Of a DNA stretch of 39,802 nt, positions 8,677-17,457 are shown piece after piece. Numbering within the stretch: the stretch's first letter is position 1; every line of letters begins with the position of its first letter. A program made the position numbers and the translations under genes. Location of the stretch: positions 1 through 39,802 of the forward strand of contig JBBRMY010000010.1 of NCBI GenBank assembly GCA_038230595.1, in the 5' to 3' direction. The notes beneath the pieces are model-generated. The model saw nothing but the letters and a program-made list of their open reading frames with translations, was not told the DNA's origin and searched no databases. The DNA comes from JBBRMY01 sp038230595. Its GTDB lineage: Bacteria > Bacteroidota > Ignavibacteria > Tepidaquicellales > Tepidaquicellaceae.

Positions 8677-9758
8677 AGCCTGAGAATGTAAAAAAAATAT
8701 TAATTGTTAAGCTTTGCTGCCTTGGAGATATTGTTTTTGTCACTCCGGTTATTAATTCATTGAGAAAAGCTTTTCCAACTGCACATATTTCCATACTTAT
8801 TTCAGACTGGGTAAAGCCGCTGATGGAATACGTTGACAATATTGATGAAATAATTCTTTTTAATGCGCCATTCGAAGAAACAGTATTAAGAAAAATTGCA
8901 GGTACAATTAAAACTCTTATCAGACTTAGAAAAGAAAAGTTTGATCTTGGATTTCTTGCACACAGAAATAATTTTTTTGGACGACTGTTAATGCTCTCGG
9001 GTATAAGAAACCGGATGGGATTTAAAGATACAGCCTATGTAAATTTACCTGCGAAATTTAATTTTAAATTGAAGGAAACAGATCGATACTTAAAAATACT
9101 TGAGGAAAGTGGAGTTAAAACTGCTGAAAAATTTCCTTCTCTCATTCAAAAGAAAAACATTTTTCAGCTTAGATCAGAGAACAATATCCCCAATGAAAAA
9201 ACTGTAATAGGAATATTTCCTTTTGGTGGTACAAATCCAGGTACGCAAATGAATATTAAAAGATGGGATCTCAATAAATATTTTAAGCTGATTGAAAAAT
9301 TTAAAAATCAGGATAATATTCATATAGTTTTATTTGAAGGGACTAAGGCAGATGAAAAAATAAGTGATGTGAAAAATTCTGATCAGGTTACTAAAACTGA
9401 GATAACATTTGACTATATCTCGGCATGCGACGTGTTCGTTTCCGGTGATACAGGACCATTACATATTGCAGCAGCTTTTGGAATAAAAACACTTGCATTG
9501 TTCGGACCGTCAGATCCTTCTCTTGTTGCTCCAACTTCACACAGGCCTGACCATCATAAATATGTTTTTAAAAATGTTGAATGCAGTCCCTGTTATACTC
9601 CTGAAACATCTATTGACACAAAGAATACAAAATACTGGAAGAACGGAACTTTCATTTGTCATACAGGCACTCTAAAATGCCTGAAAGAAATTACAATCGA
9701 TGATGTTTATAATCCGTTAATGGAATTGATAAACTTATCCGGAGAAAACAGAATATGA
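8673..9758 (+). CDS. Family 9 glycosyltransferase (heptosyltransferase-like)
   Basis: The N-terminus KKILIVKLCCLGDIVFVTPVI contains the 'K..~GD~~~~tP~~' signature of ADP-heptose:LPS heptosyltransferases. The C-terminal donor site is SACDVFVSGDTGPLHIAAAFG followed by LALFGPSDP, the GDxGPxHxAaA motif that contacts the ADP-sugar. At 361 residues the length is normal for GT9. The enzyme acts in the cytoplasm on lipopolysaccharide core or a similar glycolipid. The start overlaps the preceding stop and the stop overlaps nadD, each by ATGA. A cysteine-containing insert near the C-terminus (VECSPCYTPE...FICHTG) resembles the cysteine set seen in many Bacteroidota GT9 proteins. Confidence 0.9.
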   Translation: MKPENVKKILIVKLCCLGDIVFVTPVINSLRKAFPTAHISILISDWVKPLMEYVDNIDEIILFNAPFEETVLRKIAGTIKTLIRLRKEKFDLGFLAHRNNFFGRLLMLSGIRNRMGFKDTAYVNLPAKFNFKLKETDRYLKILEESGVKTAEKFPSLIQKKNIFQLRSENNIPNEKTVIGIFPFGGTNPGTQMNIKRWDLNKYFKLIEKFKNQDNIHIVLFEGTKADEKISDVKNSDQVTKTEITFDYISACDVFVSGDTGPLHIAAAFGIKTLALFGPSDPSLVAPTSHRPDHHKYVFKNVECSPCYTPETSIDTKNTKYWKNGTFICHTGTLKCLKEITIDDVYNPLMELINLSGENRI

Positions 9759-10339
9759 AACGCTATGGAATCTTCGGAGGAACTTTCAATCCCCCGCATA
9801 TTGCTCATTCAATAGTTGCCGATGATGTCAGAGAGCAGATGCACCTGGATAAAATAATTTTTATACCTTCCGGTAACCCGCCTTTAAAGGATAATTCAGT
9901 TTCCGCCGAGCATAGATTTAAAATGGCAAGCCTTGCTTTCGGAGATGATCCGAATTTCGAAGTTTCGGATATAGAAATGAATAAGCCGGATGTCCGATCT
10001 TATACTGTAGATACACTGATAAGGCTTAAAGAAAAATACAAAGATGATTTTGTAAAATTATATCTCATACTTGGTATAGATAATCTAATAACCCTTCACA
10101 AATGGAAAGATCCTAATAAGCTTTTTCTGCTGTCAGAAGTTGTAGTTGTAAACAGACCGGATAATCTGGTACAGGACGTATCCCCTGATTTTTCAAATCG
10201 AGTAAAATATCTCAGCATTCCAATGCTTGAAATTTCATCATCGATGATCAGAGAATATGTTCAGAACAATAAATCAATAAAATACCTTGTAAAACCTGAA
10301 GTAGACGAATATATAAAGAAAAATAACCTTTATAAGTAG
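9755..10339 (+). CDS. nadD: Nicotinate-nucleotide adenylyltransferase NadD
   Basis: This enzyme transfers AMP from ATP to nicotinate mononucleotide, giving nicotinic acid adenine dinucleotide in NAD synthesis. The sequence shows the nucleotidyltransferase motif GGTFNPPHIAH at residues 8-18, FIPSGNPPLK near 36-45, and the C-terminal ISSSMIREYV, which is the (I/V)SST.IR signature. The length of 194 residues is normal for NadD. The ATG overlaps the stop of the GT9 gene by four bases, so nadD is the last gene of the glycosyltransferase operon. The 90-base gap that follows probably contains a promoter for the next gene, since a TAATTTTG box at 10387-10394 fits the Bacteroidota -7 consensus. Confidence 0.95.
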   Translation: MKRYGIFGGTFNPPHIAHSIVADDVREQMHLDKIIFIPSGNPPLKDNSVSAEHRFKMASLAFGDDPNFEVSDIEMNKPDVRSYTVDTLIRLKEKYKDDFVKLYLILGIDNLITLHKWKDPNKLFLLSEVVVVNRPDNLVQDVSPDFSNRVKYLSIPMLEISSSMIREYVQNNKSIKYLVKPEVDEYIKKNNLYK

Positions 10340-10431
10340 CAGTTATTCCTATATATTTTTATATGTTAGATTAGATTTAATTAACTTAATTTTGAATAAT
10401 ACGTATACAATTCAAACCTTCAAACAAAAAA

Positions 10432-11214
10432 ATGGAAGAGAATCCTAATTCAGGCTTTAACGGGGAAGATAATATTATTCCTGATAATGAAGTTATTTCC
10501 AAAACCGATGCAATGATCGGTGTAATAACAGAGCCCTCAAACACTTATGAAGAAGTTGCAAAAACAGAAGGAAGAAATTACTGGATCCTTCCGATATTGA
10601 TCGGTGTAGTACTTGGACTTATAGGCTCGTTCATCTTCATGTCAAATAATGAACTGATGAGCAGCGTGATGGATAAGCAGAAGCAAAAGATGGAAAAGCA
10701 GATGGATGAGAAAGTAAAGAAAGGAGAAATGAGTGCTGCCGATAAAGAAAAAGCAGTTGAGCAAAGTGCGAAGTTCATGGATCCGAAAGGAATGTTCTTT
10801 AAGCTTATTGGCTTTGGCGGAGCTCTTGTTGGTCCATTTATTCTTCTTTTTGTTCCATCGGTCTTTTACCTGATAGGGTTAAAAATATTTAAGGCGGATT
10901 TTGTCTTTTCTAATATTCTAAATGTAGTCGGGCTTGCATATATTATTGCTGCTATAGGAGGAATACTCGGCATCGTTCTTTCGGTCGTCATGGGAACCAT
11001 GGTCTCGCCGGGACTTGCTCTCGTTTTAAAAGAGGAAATGGTTGGACCAAAGGTTTTTGCTCTGGTATCAAAGATCGACCTGTTCACTATCTGGGAACAT
11101 ATTGTAATTATGATCGGACTCGCTAAAATAGGAAAGATACCTACTTCTAAATCGGCAATTTTAGTTTTTGGGATCTGGTTCATCTATATTGCAATTTCTG
11201 TGCTTGTATTTTAA
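10432..11214 (+). CDS. Yip1-domain membrane protein
   Basis: A 40-residue acidic N-terminus precedes a Yip1-type domain that begins with MIGVITEPSNTYEEV, the usual 'i..P...f..i' entry motif. There are about five membrane spans (55-75, 125-150, 160-185, 215-235, 240-260). Between the first and second spans is a charged, probably coiled-coil segment (MDKQKQKMEKQMDEKVKKG, about 83-101) that is not typical of the minimal domain. Bacterial Yip1 proteins have no established biochemical role. The gene ends eight bases before the M48 protease start, so the two are probably co-transcribed. Confidence 0.8.
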   Translation: MEENPNSGFNGEDNIIPDNEVISKTDAMIGVITEPSNTYEEVAKTEGRNYWILPILIGVVLGLIGSFIFMSNNELMSSVMDKQKQKMEKQMDEKVKKGEMSAADKEKAVEQSAKFMDPKGMFFKLIGFGGALVGPFILLFVPSVFYLIGLKIFKADFVFSNILNVVGLAYIIAAIGGILGIVLSVVMGTMVSPGLALVLKEEMVGPKVFALVSKIDLFTIWEHIVIMIGLAKIGKIPTSKSAILVFGIWFIYIAISVLVF

Positions 11215-11222
11215 AGATACTA

Positions 11223-12344
11223 ATGAATACTGATATTAAGACACACGATGAAAAAGATGCGAAAAAGTATTCGAAAATTAAAAATATAATTTCATTTTCA
11301 GAAACGATCTTATTTTTTGTAATATTTCTGACGATGATATTTACCGGTACAACGAAACTTTTAGAGCAATATGCTCATTCCTTAACCGGAAATGATTATA
11401 TTGCTCTTCTTATTTTTATTCTTCTTATAAGCATTCCTGAGTTTATTCTTGTTTCACCATTAAGCTTTTATTCTTCCTATATTCTAGAGCATAAGTATGG
11501 ATTATCAAACCAGACTATTTCAGGATATTTTCTCGAAAACTTAAAAGGTCTTGCGCTTTCTGCAGTTATTGGCATTCCTGTTTTGTTTGCTTTTTTTTAT
11601 ATACTAAAAAATACCGGTGATAACTGGTGGCTTATACTTGGAATAGTAATGTTCTTTTTCAGTGTAATATTAGGTCAGCTTGCTCCTGTTTTAATAATGC
11701 CAATCTTTTATAAGTTCAAAGAAATAGAAAATGAATCTTTGAAGAAAAAGCTGCTTGATCTATGCCTTCATGCCGGTGTAAAAATTAAGGGTATCTTTAC
11801 TTTCGATATGAGTAAGAATACCAAAAAGGCGAATGCGGCTTTTACAGGTCTGGGTAAAACAAAAAGAATTATACTAGGTGACACTTTGATCGATAAATTC
11901 AATGATGAAGAAATAGAGATCGTCTTTGCTCACGAAATGGGACATTACACTAAGAATCATATTGTAAAAATGATGGTCTTGTCAACTGTACTTACATTTG
12001 CAGGATTATTTCTAACATCAAAGCTATATGATATTCTTCTTCCGGTATTTCATTTAAATTCAAGATTCGAATTGGCTGCATTGCCACTAATGTTTATTTT
12101 ATTAAGTCTGTATGGGATAATCACTTCTCCGCTTTCAAATATTCAATCAAGAAAATATGAATGGGAGGCTGATACTTATGCATTGGAAACAACCAAGAAC
12201 AAAGCTTCATTTATTTCTGCAATGGAAAAGCTTGCAGATCAGAATCTTGCAGATAAAAAGCCTAATAAGATACTCGAGTTCTTATTTCACTCTCATCCAT
12301 CTTTAGACAAGCGCATTAACTTCGCAAAACAATACATTTTATAG
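11223..12344 (+). CDS. M48 family CAAX-type zinc metalloprotease
   Basis: The zinc site HEMGH is at residues 237-241 inside VFAHEMGHYTKNHI, and the third ligand is E315 in WEADTYALETT. The N-terminal ~200 residues have four to five membrane spans matching the Peptidase_M48_N region of Ste24/CAAX prenyl protease 1. The 373-residue length is slightly short of eukaryotic Ste24 and normal for bacterial relatives. Bacteria lack CAAX prenylation, so the role is presumably membrane-protein quality control (inference by family). The C-terminal FHSHPSLDKRINFAKQY is the conserved end of the family. Confidence 0.92.
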   Translation: MNTDIKTHDEKDAKKYSKIKNIISFSETILFFVIFLTMIFTGTTKLLEQYAHSLTGNDYIALLIFILLISIPEFILVSPLSFYSSYILEHKYGLSNQTISGYFLENLKGLALSAVIGIPVLFAFFYILKNTGDNWWLILGIVMFFFSVILGQLAPVLIMPIFYKFKEIENESLKKKLLDLCLHAGVKIKGIFTFDMSKNTKKANAAFTGLGKTKRIILGDTLIDKFNDEEIEIVFAHEMGHYTKNHIVKMMVLSTVLTFAGLFLTSKLYDILLPVFHLNSRFELAALPLMFILLSLYGIITSPLSNIQSRKYEWEADTYALETTKNKASFISAMEKLADQNLADKKPNKILEFLFHSHPSLDKRINFAKQYIL

Positions 12345-12373
12345 TTTTCTGCTATAATACTGTTATTTTTATG

Positions 12374-12396
12374 TTCCCCAAGCATTATATTGGGAA
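12374..12396 (+). other. Bulged stem-loop upstream of the CBS gene
   Basis: TTCCCCAA pairs with TTGGGAA across an eight-base loop, with one bulged C. It lies 30 bases after the M48 gene stop and 70 bases before the CBS gene start. There is no T run after it, so it is a poor terminator. It could be an end-of-transcript structure or part of the CBS leader RNA, since a TATAAT sits at 12353-12358 upstream. Weak evidence only. Confidence 0.25.
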
Positions 12397-12452
12397 ATAT
12401 TGCTTTGATTCTTAGTTTGTAAGTTTAGTTCTAATTTTCTAACTTTCAGAAA

Positions 12453-12460
12453 TAAGGAGG
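12453..12460 (+). promoter_or_regulatory. Strong Shine-Dalgarno for the CBS gene
   Basis: TAAGGAGG ends eight bases before the ATG at 12469. It is close to the full anti-Shine-Dalgarno complement and stands out because most genes in this window have none. It fixes the CBS start and suggests high translation. Confidence 0.75.
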
Positions 12461-12468
12461 TTAATTAT

Positions 12469-12897
12469 ATGGCAACACTTAAAGATATTCTTAAAGAATC
12501 CAGAGTTCATTTTGTTAAATCCGGAATGACCATTAAAGATGTTGTGAAATTTATGGATATTCATAATGTAGGTGCAGTTCCTGTTTTAAAAGATGGAAAC
12601 AAGCTTGCCGGAATTTTCTCTGAAAGAGATCTTTTGAGAAGATGTATTGCAAAAAATGTTGATCTTACTGAGCTTATCGATACTGTAATGACAAGTAAGG
12701 TTATTGTAATAGAATCTCACGACACGGTTGAATATGCTCTTCAGATAATGAAGCAGGAGAATATCCGGCATATTCCTGTTGTAGAAGGGCAGCAAATGAC
12801 AGGGATCGTTTCTATCCGCGACCTGATGTATCATGATATGCAGGCTAAAGATGAAAAGATCGAAATGCTGAACAATTATATTCAATACAACGGATAA
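12469..12897 (+). CDS. Two-CBS-domain protein
   Basis: The 142 residues are almost entirely a Bateman pair of CBS domains, about 9-65 and 72-130. Recognisable repeats are HNVGAVPVLKDGNKLAGIFSERDLLRR and the second-copy IRHIPVVEGQQMTGIVSIRDLMYH. Such stand-alone proteins bind adenosine nucleotides (AMP, ATP or SAM) in the cleft between domains and regulate partner proteins. No fused effector is present. The start is set by a strong TAAGGAGG eight bases upstream. The AAA+ gene 62 bases downstream on the same strand is a possible partner, but nothing in the sequence shows it. Confidence 0.92.
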   Translation: MATLKDILKESRVHFVKSGMTIKDVVKFMDIHNVGAVPVLKDGNKLAGIFSERDLLRRCIAKNVDLTELIDTVMTSKVIVIESHDTVEYALQIMKQENIRHIPVVEGQQMTGIVSIRDLMYHDMQAKDEKIEMLNNYIQYNG

Positions 12898-12959
12898 AGC
12901 AGAATTAATATAGATACTGTACTGTTATAGTATTAAACCACTCTTAATAAATCGTATTA

Positions 12960-14465
12960 ATGGATCATAAAAAAATAAAAACATTAGGAGCCTTAAAAAG
13001 CTCCGGATATATATCTTTGTCTGTAAAAGATGAGATCAGAAAAAACCTTGTTGAAAAAATAAAAAACAAAGACAGAATATTTGACGGTATTGTAGGATAT
13101 GATAAAACTGTAATACCTTCTTTGATGAACTCTCTTCTTGCCAAACACGATATAATTCTGCTCGGACTTCGGGGACAGGCAAAAACCAAGATCGCGAGAA
13201 TGATTCCATTACTTCTTGATGAATATATTCCCATCGTTTCAGGCTCAGAAATTAATGATGATCCTTTCAAGCCGATATCTAAATTCGCTTTAGACCTGAT
13301 TTTAGAAAAAGGTGATGAAACACCTATAGAATGGATCGGACGCAAAGCCAGATATGGAGAAAAGCTCGCAACTCCTGATGTGAATATTGCAGATCTTATC
13401 GGAGATATTGATCCGATCAAAGCTGCAACACAGAAGCTGAATTATTCACATGAAGGCGCAATTCATTTTGGTATAATTCCGAGAACTAACCGCGGAGTAT
13501 TTGTTATTAATGAGCTTCCGGATCTTCAGCCAAGAATTCAGGTAGGGCTTTTGAATATAATGCAGGAAAAAGATATCCAGATAAGAGGCTTTAATATCAG
13601 AATTCCATTGGATGTACTAATGGTATTCACTGCAAACCCTGAAGATTATACTAACAGAGGAAATATTATTACTCCATTAAAAGACAGGATCGATTCTCAG
13701 ATCGTAACACACTATCCTAAAAATCTGCAGGATGGAATTGAGATCACAGATAATTTCTCATGGACAAAAAGATCGGCAACTAAGACTTCTATACCCTATT
13801 ACTTTAAAGAGATAATAGAGATGGCTGCCTTTCAGGCAAGAGTCAGTGAATTTGTTGATCAGAAATCTGGTGTTAGCGCAAGGCTGACAATTTCTGCTAT
13901 GGAAAATCTTGTAAGTAATGCTGAACGAAGAGCGATCCAGAACGATGAAGAAGTATCGATAAGAATGTCTGATATAAATGCTATCATTCCGGGAATGACC
14001 GGTAAAATGGAACTTGTTTTTGAAGGCGAGCAGGAAGGTTCTGTTAAAGTATCAAAGGCATTGATATCAAAAGCTATAAGAGAAATATTTAAAAAATATT
14101 TTCCGGATCCTTTACAAAGACAGAGTAAAAAAGACAAGGAATTAAAGACTCATTACTCCGATATAATTGAATGGTTCCAGTTCGGAGGAAAGATAATGAT
14201 CGAAGATGATATGACGTTCAAGGAATATTTTAATGAACTGAAAAAAGTTGACGGTCTTGAAAAGTTTGTAAAAAAATATCCTCAGTTTTATGAGTCAGAA
14301 TATGAATTGGCATCGCTTATGGAATTTGTTATTGACGGACTTCATCAAAATTCCAAGGTTGCAAAGGAAGAATTTGATTCTATGATCGCATACAAAGATA
14401 TGGTTGGAAGTATGTTTACACAGACCGGAAATTTTGAGGGATATGAGGATGATTATTATAAGTAA
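12960..14465 (+). CDS. ChlI/MoxR-like AAA+ ATPase
   Basis: The protein resembles the magnesium-chelatase-like (COG1239/MoxR) AAA+ group. The P-loop is GLRGQAKTK (residues 69-77), where the usual GKT is replaced by AKT. The long insert with FGIIPRTNRGVFVINELPDLQPRIQVGLLNIMQEKDIQIRG spans the Walker B region (179-188) and the ChlI-type helix insert. LMVFTANPEDYTNRGNIITPLKDRI gives sensor 1 and the arginine-finger region. The C-terminal 150 residues are a helical extension. In many Bacteroidota this ATPase is paired with a VWA-domain protein, which is absent here, as are chlorophyll genes, so it is probably a chaperone-like remodeller and not a Mg chelatase. Confidence 0.82.
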   Translation: MDHKKIKTLGALKSSGYISLSVKDEIRKNLVEKIKNKDRIFDGIVGYDKTVIPSLMNSLLAKHDIILLGLRGQAKTKIARMIPLLLDEYIPIVSGSEINDDPFKPISKFALDLILEKGDETPIEWIGRKARYGEKLATPDVNIADLIGDIDPIKAATQKLNYSHEGAIHFGIIPRTNRGVFVINELPDLQPRIQVGLLNIMQEKDIQIRGFNIRIPLDVLMVFTANPEDYTNRGNIITPLKDRIDSQIVTHYPKNLQDGIEITDNFSWTKRSATKTSIPYYFKEIIEMAAFQARVSEFVDQKSGVSARLTISAMENLVSNAERRAIQNDEEVSIRMSDINAIIPGMTGKMELVFEGEQEGSVKVSKALISKAIREIFKKYFPDPLQRQSKKDKELKTHYSDIIEWFQFGGKIMIEDDMTFKEYFNELKKVDGLEKFVKKYPQFYESEYELASLMEFVIDGLHQNSKVAKEEFDSMIAYKDMVGSMFTQTGNFEGYEDDYYK

Positions 14466-14504
14466 TTTTTAAACTCAATTTTAATATCTGATTTAAGTAT
14501 TTTC

Positions 14505-14535
14505 ATGGTTAAGCCTCAAGCTTAACCATTTTTTT
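14505..14535 (+). terminator. Rho-independent terminator-like hairpin touching the next start codon
   Basis: ATGGTTAAGC (14505-14514) and GCTTAACCAT (14520-14529) form a perfect 10-bp stem with a five-base loop, followed by a run of seven T in 14529-14535. The T run ends exactly at the ATG at 14536. It fits termination of the AAA+ transcript. Confidence 0.75.
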
Positions 14536-15300
14536 ATGTTTGATACAAAAAATATGATCGTAGTAAAAGATCTCGTAAAGAATTATGAAACTGTTGAAGC
14601 AGTAAGAGGTATCAGCTTTGAAGTTAAAGAAGGTGAAATATTCGGTTTGCTTGGACCAAATGGTGCGGGTAAAACTACAACACTTGAGATCATGGAAACT
14701 CTTCGCGAAAAAACAAGCGGAGAAGTAATTATTGATGGTCACTCACTCGACAAAGATCCTGATATTATTAAGCAGATAATTGGGGTTCAGCTTCAGTCTG
14801 CAGGCTTTTATCCAAGCCTTACCTTGCTTGAACTTCTCGAACTTTTTGCAGGACTATACAATGTGAAAGTTGATAGAATGGAGATACTGAAGCTTGTTGA
14901 TCTTACCGAAAAAGCTAAGGCAAAATACAAAGAACTTTCAGGTGGACAGAAGCAGAGATTTTCGATCTGCACTACTTTAATTAATTCTCCTAAAGTAATT
15001 TTTCTTGATGAGCCGACCACCGGGCTGGATCCCCAGGCAAGACGAAATTTATGGGATCTTATTCAGGATATAAGAAAAAAAGGAACAACTATTCTTATTA
15101 CAACTCATTACATGGATGAAGCAGAAATACTTTGCGATAGAATAGGAATTATGGATAACGGAAAGATCATAAAAATGGATACTCCTGATAACTTGATTGA
15201 TGAGCTGGTAAGAACAGGATTTGAGCGAAAGAAAGAAGTAAAACAGGCAACTCTTGAAGATGTATTCCTTAATCTTACAGGAAGAGAATTAAAAGAGTAA
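14536..15300 (+). CDS. ABC transporter ATP-binding protein
   Basis: This is the nucleotide-binding subunit of an ABC-2 type exporter. It has Walker A GPNGAGKTT (40-48), the Q-loop region VQLQSAGFYPSLT, signature LSGGQKQR (about 135-142), Walker B VIFLDEPTTGLD (about 154-165) and the H-loop ITTHYMDEAE. The C-terminus ATLEDVFLNLTGRELKE is typical of CcmA/NatA-like subunits. The ATG at 14536 lies directly after the T tract of a hairpin. The ATG at 14554 (Met7) is an alternative start that leaves the fold intact. The permease follows 27 bases downstream. The substrate is unknown. Confidence 0.93.
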   Translation: MFDTKNMIVVKDLVKNYETVEAVRGISFEVKEGEIFGLLGPNGAGKTTTLEIMETLREKTSGEVIIDGHSLDKDPDIIKQIIGVQLQSAGFYPSLTLLELLELFAGLYNVKVDRMEILKLVDLTEKAKAKYKELSGGQKQRFSICTTLINSPKVIFLDEPTTGLDPQARRNLWDLIQDIRKKGTTILITTHYMDEAEILCDRIGIMDNGKIIKMDTPDNLIDELVRTGFERKKEVKQATLEDVFLNLTGRELKE

Positions 15301-15327
15301 TTAATTTACAGTAAACTAAAAAGTTTT

Positions 15328-16410
15328 ATGCCACATAGTCAGTTAAAAGCAATGCTTGCAATAACCAAAGGATCATTGCGGTCGATTTTCAGAAACCCTT
15401 CTGCCGTAGTTTTTAATCTGCTTTTTCCTCTTATTTTCATAATTGTATTTGGTTTTATCGGCGGGGGAAGTTATGGAGTAGATGTAGCTATTGACAAGTC
15501 ATCTGATATTAATAATCCGATCTATGAAACTATAAAAAAAATACCTGCCCTCAGAATAGACAATAATTTAAGTGATAAAGATGTTCGTAAAGAGCTTTCA
15601 AAAGGAAACCTCGATGGCTTAATAAGCATACAAAAGTCAGGAAATTCATATGTAGTAAATGTTTCAACTTCATCAGCTTCAGTTCAAAGAGGCGAGATCG
15701 TAAAATTTATTCTTAAGGATGTAATAGAAGGACAGAACAAGCTTAGTAACAAAGTTAACACCGATGCAATACAGCTTAAAGAAGAAATTGTTGAAGGAAG
15801 AAAATATAAAACTATAGATTTCATACTTCCGGGTCAATTAGGATTTTCGTTGTTAAGTGCAGGAGTTTTCGGGACAGCTTTTACATTTCTCAGCCTGAGG
15901 CAGACATTAGTTTTGAAAAGATTTTACGCAACACCAATTAAAAGAATTTATATAGTTGTAGGTGAAGGTCTTAGCAGGCTTATATTTTCTTTAATGAGCG
16001 CAGTTATAATTGTTCTCATTGGTCATTTTCTTTTTGGATTTACGCTGATAAATGGAATGGTGACATTTCTGAACATAATGGTGCTCTCTACATTAGCATT
16101 AATGGTCTTTCTTGGCTTTGGATTTATAGTTTCAGGAATTGCGAAAAATGAGAATTCAGTACCTGCGATCGCAAACCTTATAACATTACCGCAGTTCTTA
16201 CTTGCCGGAACATTCTTTCCTATAAACAATTTCCCTTCATGGCTGCAGCCTGTCAGTCATGCATTACCACTGACATATCTGAATGAAGCTTTGAGAAATG
16301 TTTCTTTTGAAGGCGCTAGCCTCGGAGATGTTTACATAGATATACTTATACTTCTCGCATGGGGAGTTGTAAATTATTTTATTGCTTCGAGAGTGTTTAA
16401 GTGGGAATAA
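15328..16410 (+). CDS. ABC-2 type transporter permease
   Basis: This membrane partner of the preceding ATPase has 360 residues. One span is at about 22-45 (SAVVFNLLFPLIFIIVFGF), a ~130-residue extracytoplasmic domain follows (with VDVAIDKSSDINNPIYETIKK), and then five spans run from about 170 to the end. The stretch RQTLVLKRFYATPIKRIYIVVGE, and the later NLITLPQFLLAGTFFPINNFPSWLQPVSHALPLTYLNEALR, match the ABC2_membrane permease core. Together with the ATPase it should export a lipid, peptide or drug. No dedicated substrate genes are next to it. Confidence 0.9.
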   Translation: MPHSQLKAMLAITKGSLRSIFRNPSAVVFNLLFPLIFIIVFGFIGGGSYGVDVAIDKSSDINNPIYETIKKIPALRIDNNLSDKDVRKELSKGNLDGLISIQKSGNSYVVNVSTSSASVQRGEIVKFILKDVIEGQNKLSNKVNTDAIQLKEEIVEGRKYKTIDFILPGQLGFSLLSAGVFGTAFTFLSLRQTLVLKRFYATPIKRIYIVVGEGLSRLIFSLMSAVIIVLIGHFLFGFTLINGMVTFLNIMVLSTLALMVFLGFGFIVSGIAKNENSVPAIANLITLPQFLLAGTFFPINNFPSWLQPVSHALPLTYLNEALRNVSFEGASLGDVYIDILILLAWGVVNYFIASRVFKWE

Positions 16411-16617
16411 TTTTATTTTAAATTTTCTTTTACTTACCCGGGTCACTTTTTGGGTCAAAATAGGAACTAAGAAAACTGCACCCCAAATTTTACTCGGTAC
16501 TTAATTTATAACAGAACAATTTTTAGATCTGTCATGGAGGGTATTTTTTTCTTCTTGATCTAAAGCTGTTGCGATAAAGCGGGAAAGCATAATCTAATTC
16601 CACTCATTTTATTTACT

Positions 16618-17286
16618 TTAAGAATTTCGCCTTCTCAAAATTAATAATGCAATAACACCGCCTAATGCACCCATTATAATTGAAATAATGGGAGCTGCAA
16701 TAACATGATTTGAAGCATTATCAAATGCATTCAAAAATGCGAATGATATTGGGGAATTATAGTCTTTAAATCCGGGATCATTCTTAAGAATAAAAGCCAT
16801 TCTTTGGGGGAACAAATAAATTATTGAAAAACCGAAACAAAGAGCAATAGTAGTTCCCAAAAGTGCGCTAACAAAACTACTTTTAATTCCTTTGATAATG
16901 TTATGAGTGTGTAATGTTCTCATTACGCTTATTATTGAAAAAGAAATAAATATCAGAAACATCATTGACAGGGTTGAAATTAAATTAAATGTTTTTGTCT
17001 GCCAATTAATAAAATCTTCAACCGAAATATTAATAATAAATAATAAACCAATTAATAAGCCGCCGTTTTTAGAATACTTGTCAGGTTTGAGAAGTATCCA
17101 AAGAAAAATATAAATAATTATTGCAGCAAAGACCACAATGACATTCTCTTTGGAGTTTTCTATGATCACAGGAAAGTTTATTAATGCAATTATCATTAAT
17201 ACATTTAATAAAAAAATTGGCAGCAGAATATTAAAAATACTTATGCTTATCTTTTTATTTTCGACCTCGATTCTTTCCGTGGTCAT
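16618..17286 (-). CDS. Six-span membrane protein of unknown function
   Basis: I do not recognise a family. The 222 residues have about six hydrophobic segments: about 17-38, 48-65, 75-90, 103-122, 138-156 and 196-216. They end in a short basic tail RRRNS, which places that end in the cytoplasm by the positive-inside rule. It stands alone on the minus strand, flanked by gaps of about 170-210 bases, convergent with the ABC permease. The ATG at 17286 is preceded by no clear ribosome-binding site. Codon use is markedly AT-rich, as expected for a hydrophobic protein. Confidence 0.6.
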   Translation of the reverse strand: MTTERIEVENKKISISIFNILLPIFLLNVLMIIALINFPVIIENSKENVIVVFAAIIIYIFLWILLKPDKYSKNGGLLIGLLFIINISVEDFINWQTKTFNLISTLSMMFLIFISFSIISVMRTLHTHNIIKGIKSSFVSALLGTTIALCFGFSIIYLFPQRMAFILKNDPGFKDYNSPISFAFLNAFDNASNHVIAAPIISIIMGALGGVIALLILRRRNS

Positions 17287-17457
17287 AGTTTACTGGTTTA
17301 ACGTTTGCATAGTGAGTTGAACAAACTAGTAAAGTAATGAAAGATGCTTTATTGGATTTATTATTCATCTATACTAATTAGGAGCAATGCTATGAGAGGA
17401 ACAACACATAGAAATACCGATATAAGTTGTCATATCAGACTATCATATGTTAACTTC

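Noticed and set aside
10387..10394. TAATTTTG as a Bacteroidota-type promoter before the Yip1 gene
   Set aside because: The -7 box fits, but there is no convincing -33 partner and such motifs are common in AT-rich DNA. It is mentioned only as a possibility under nadD.
10866..11183. 105-codon minus-strand ORF opposite the Yip1 gene
   Set aside because: It is a shadow of the membrane-protein frame with no recognisable features.
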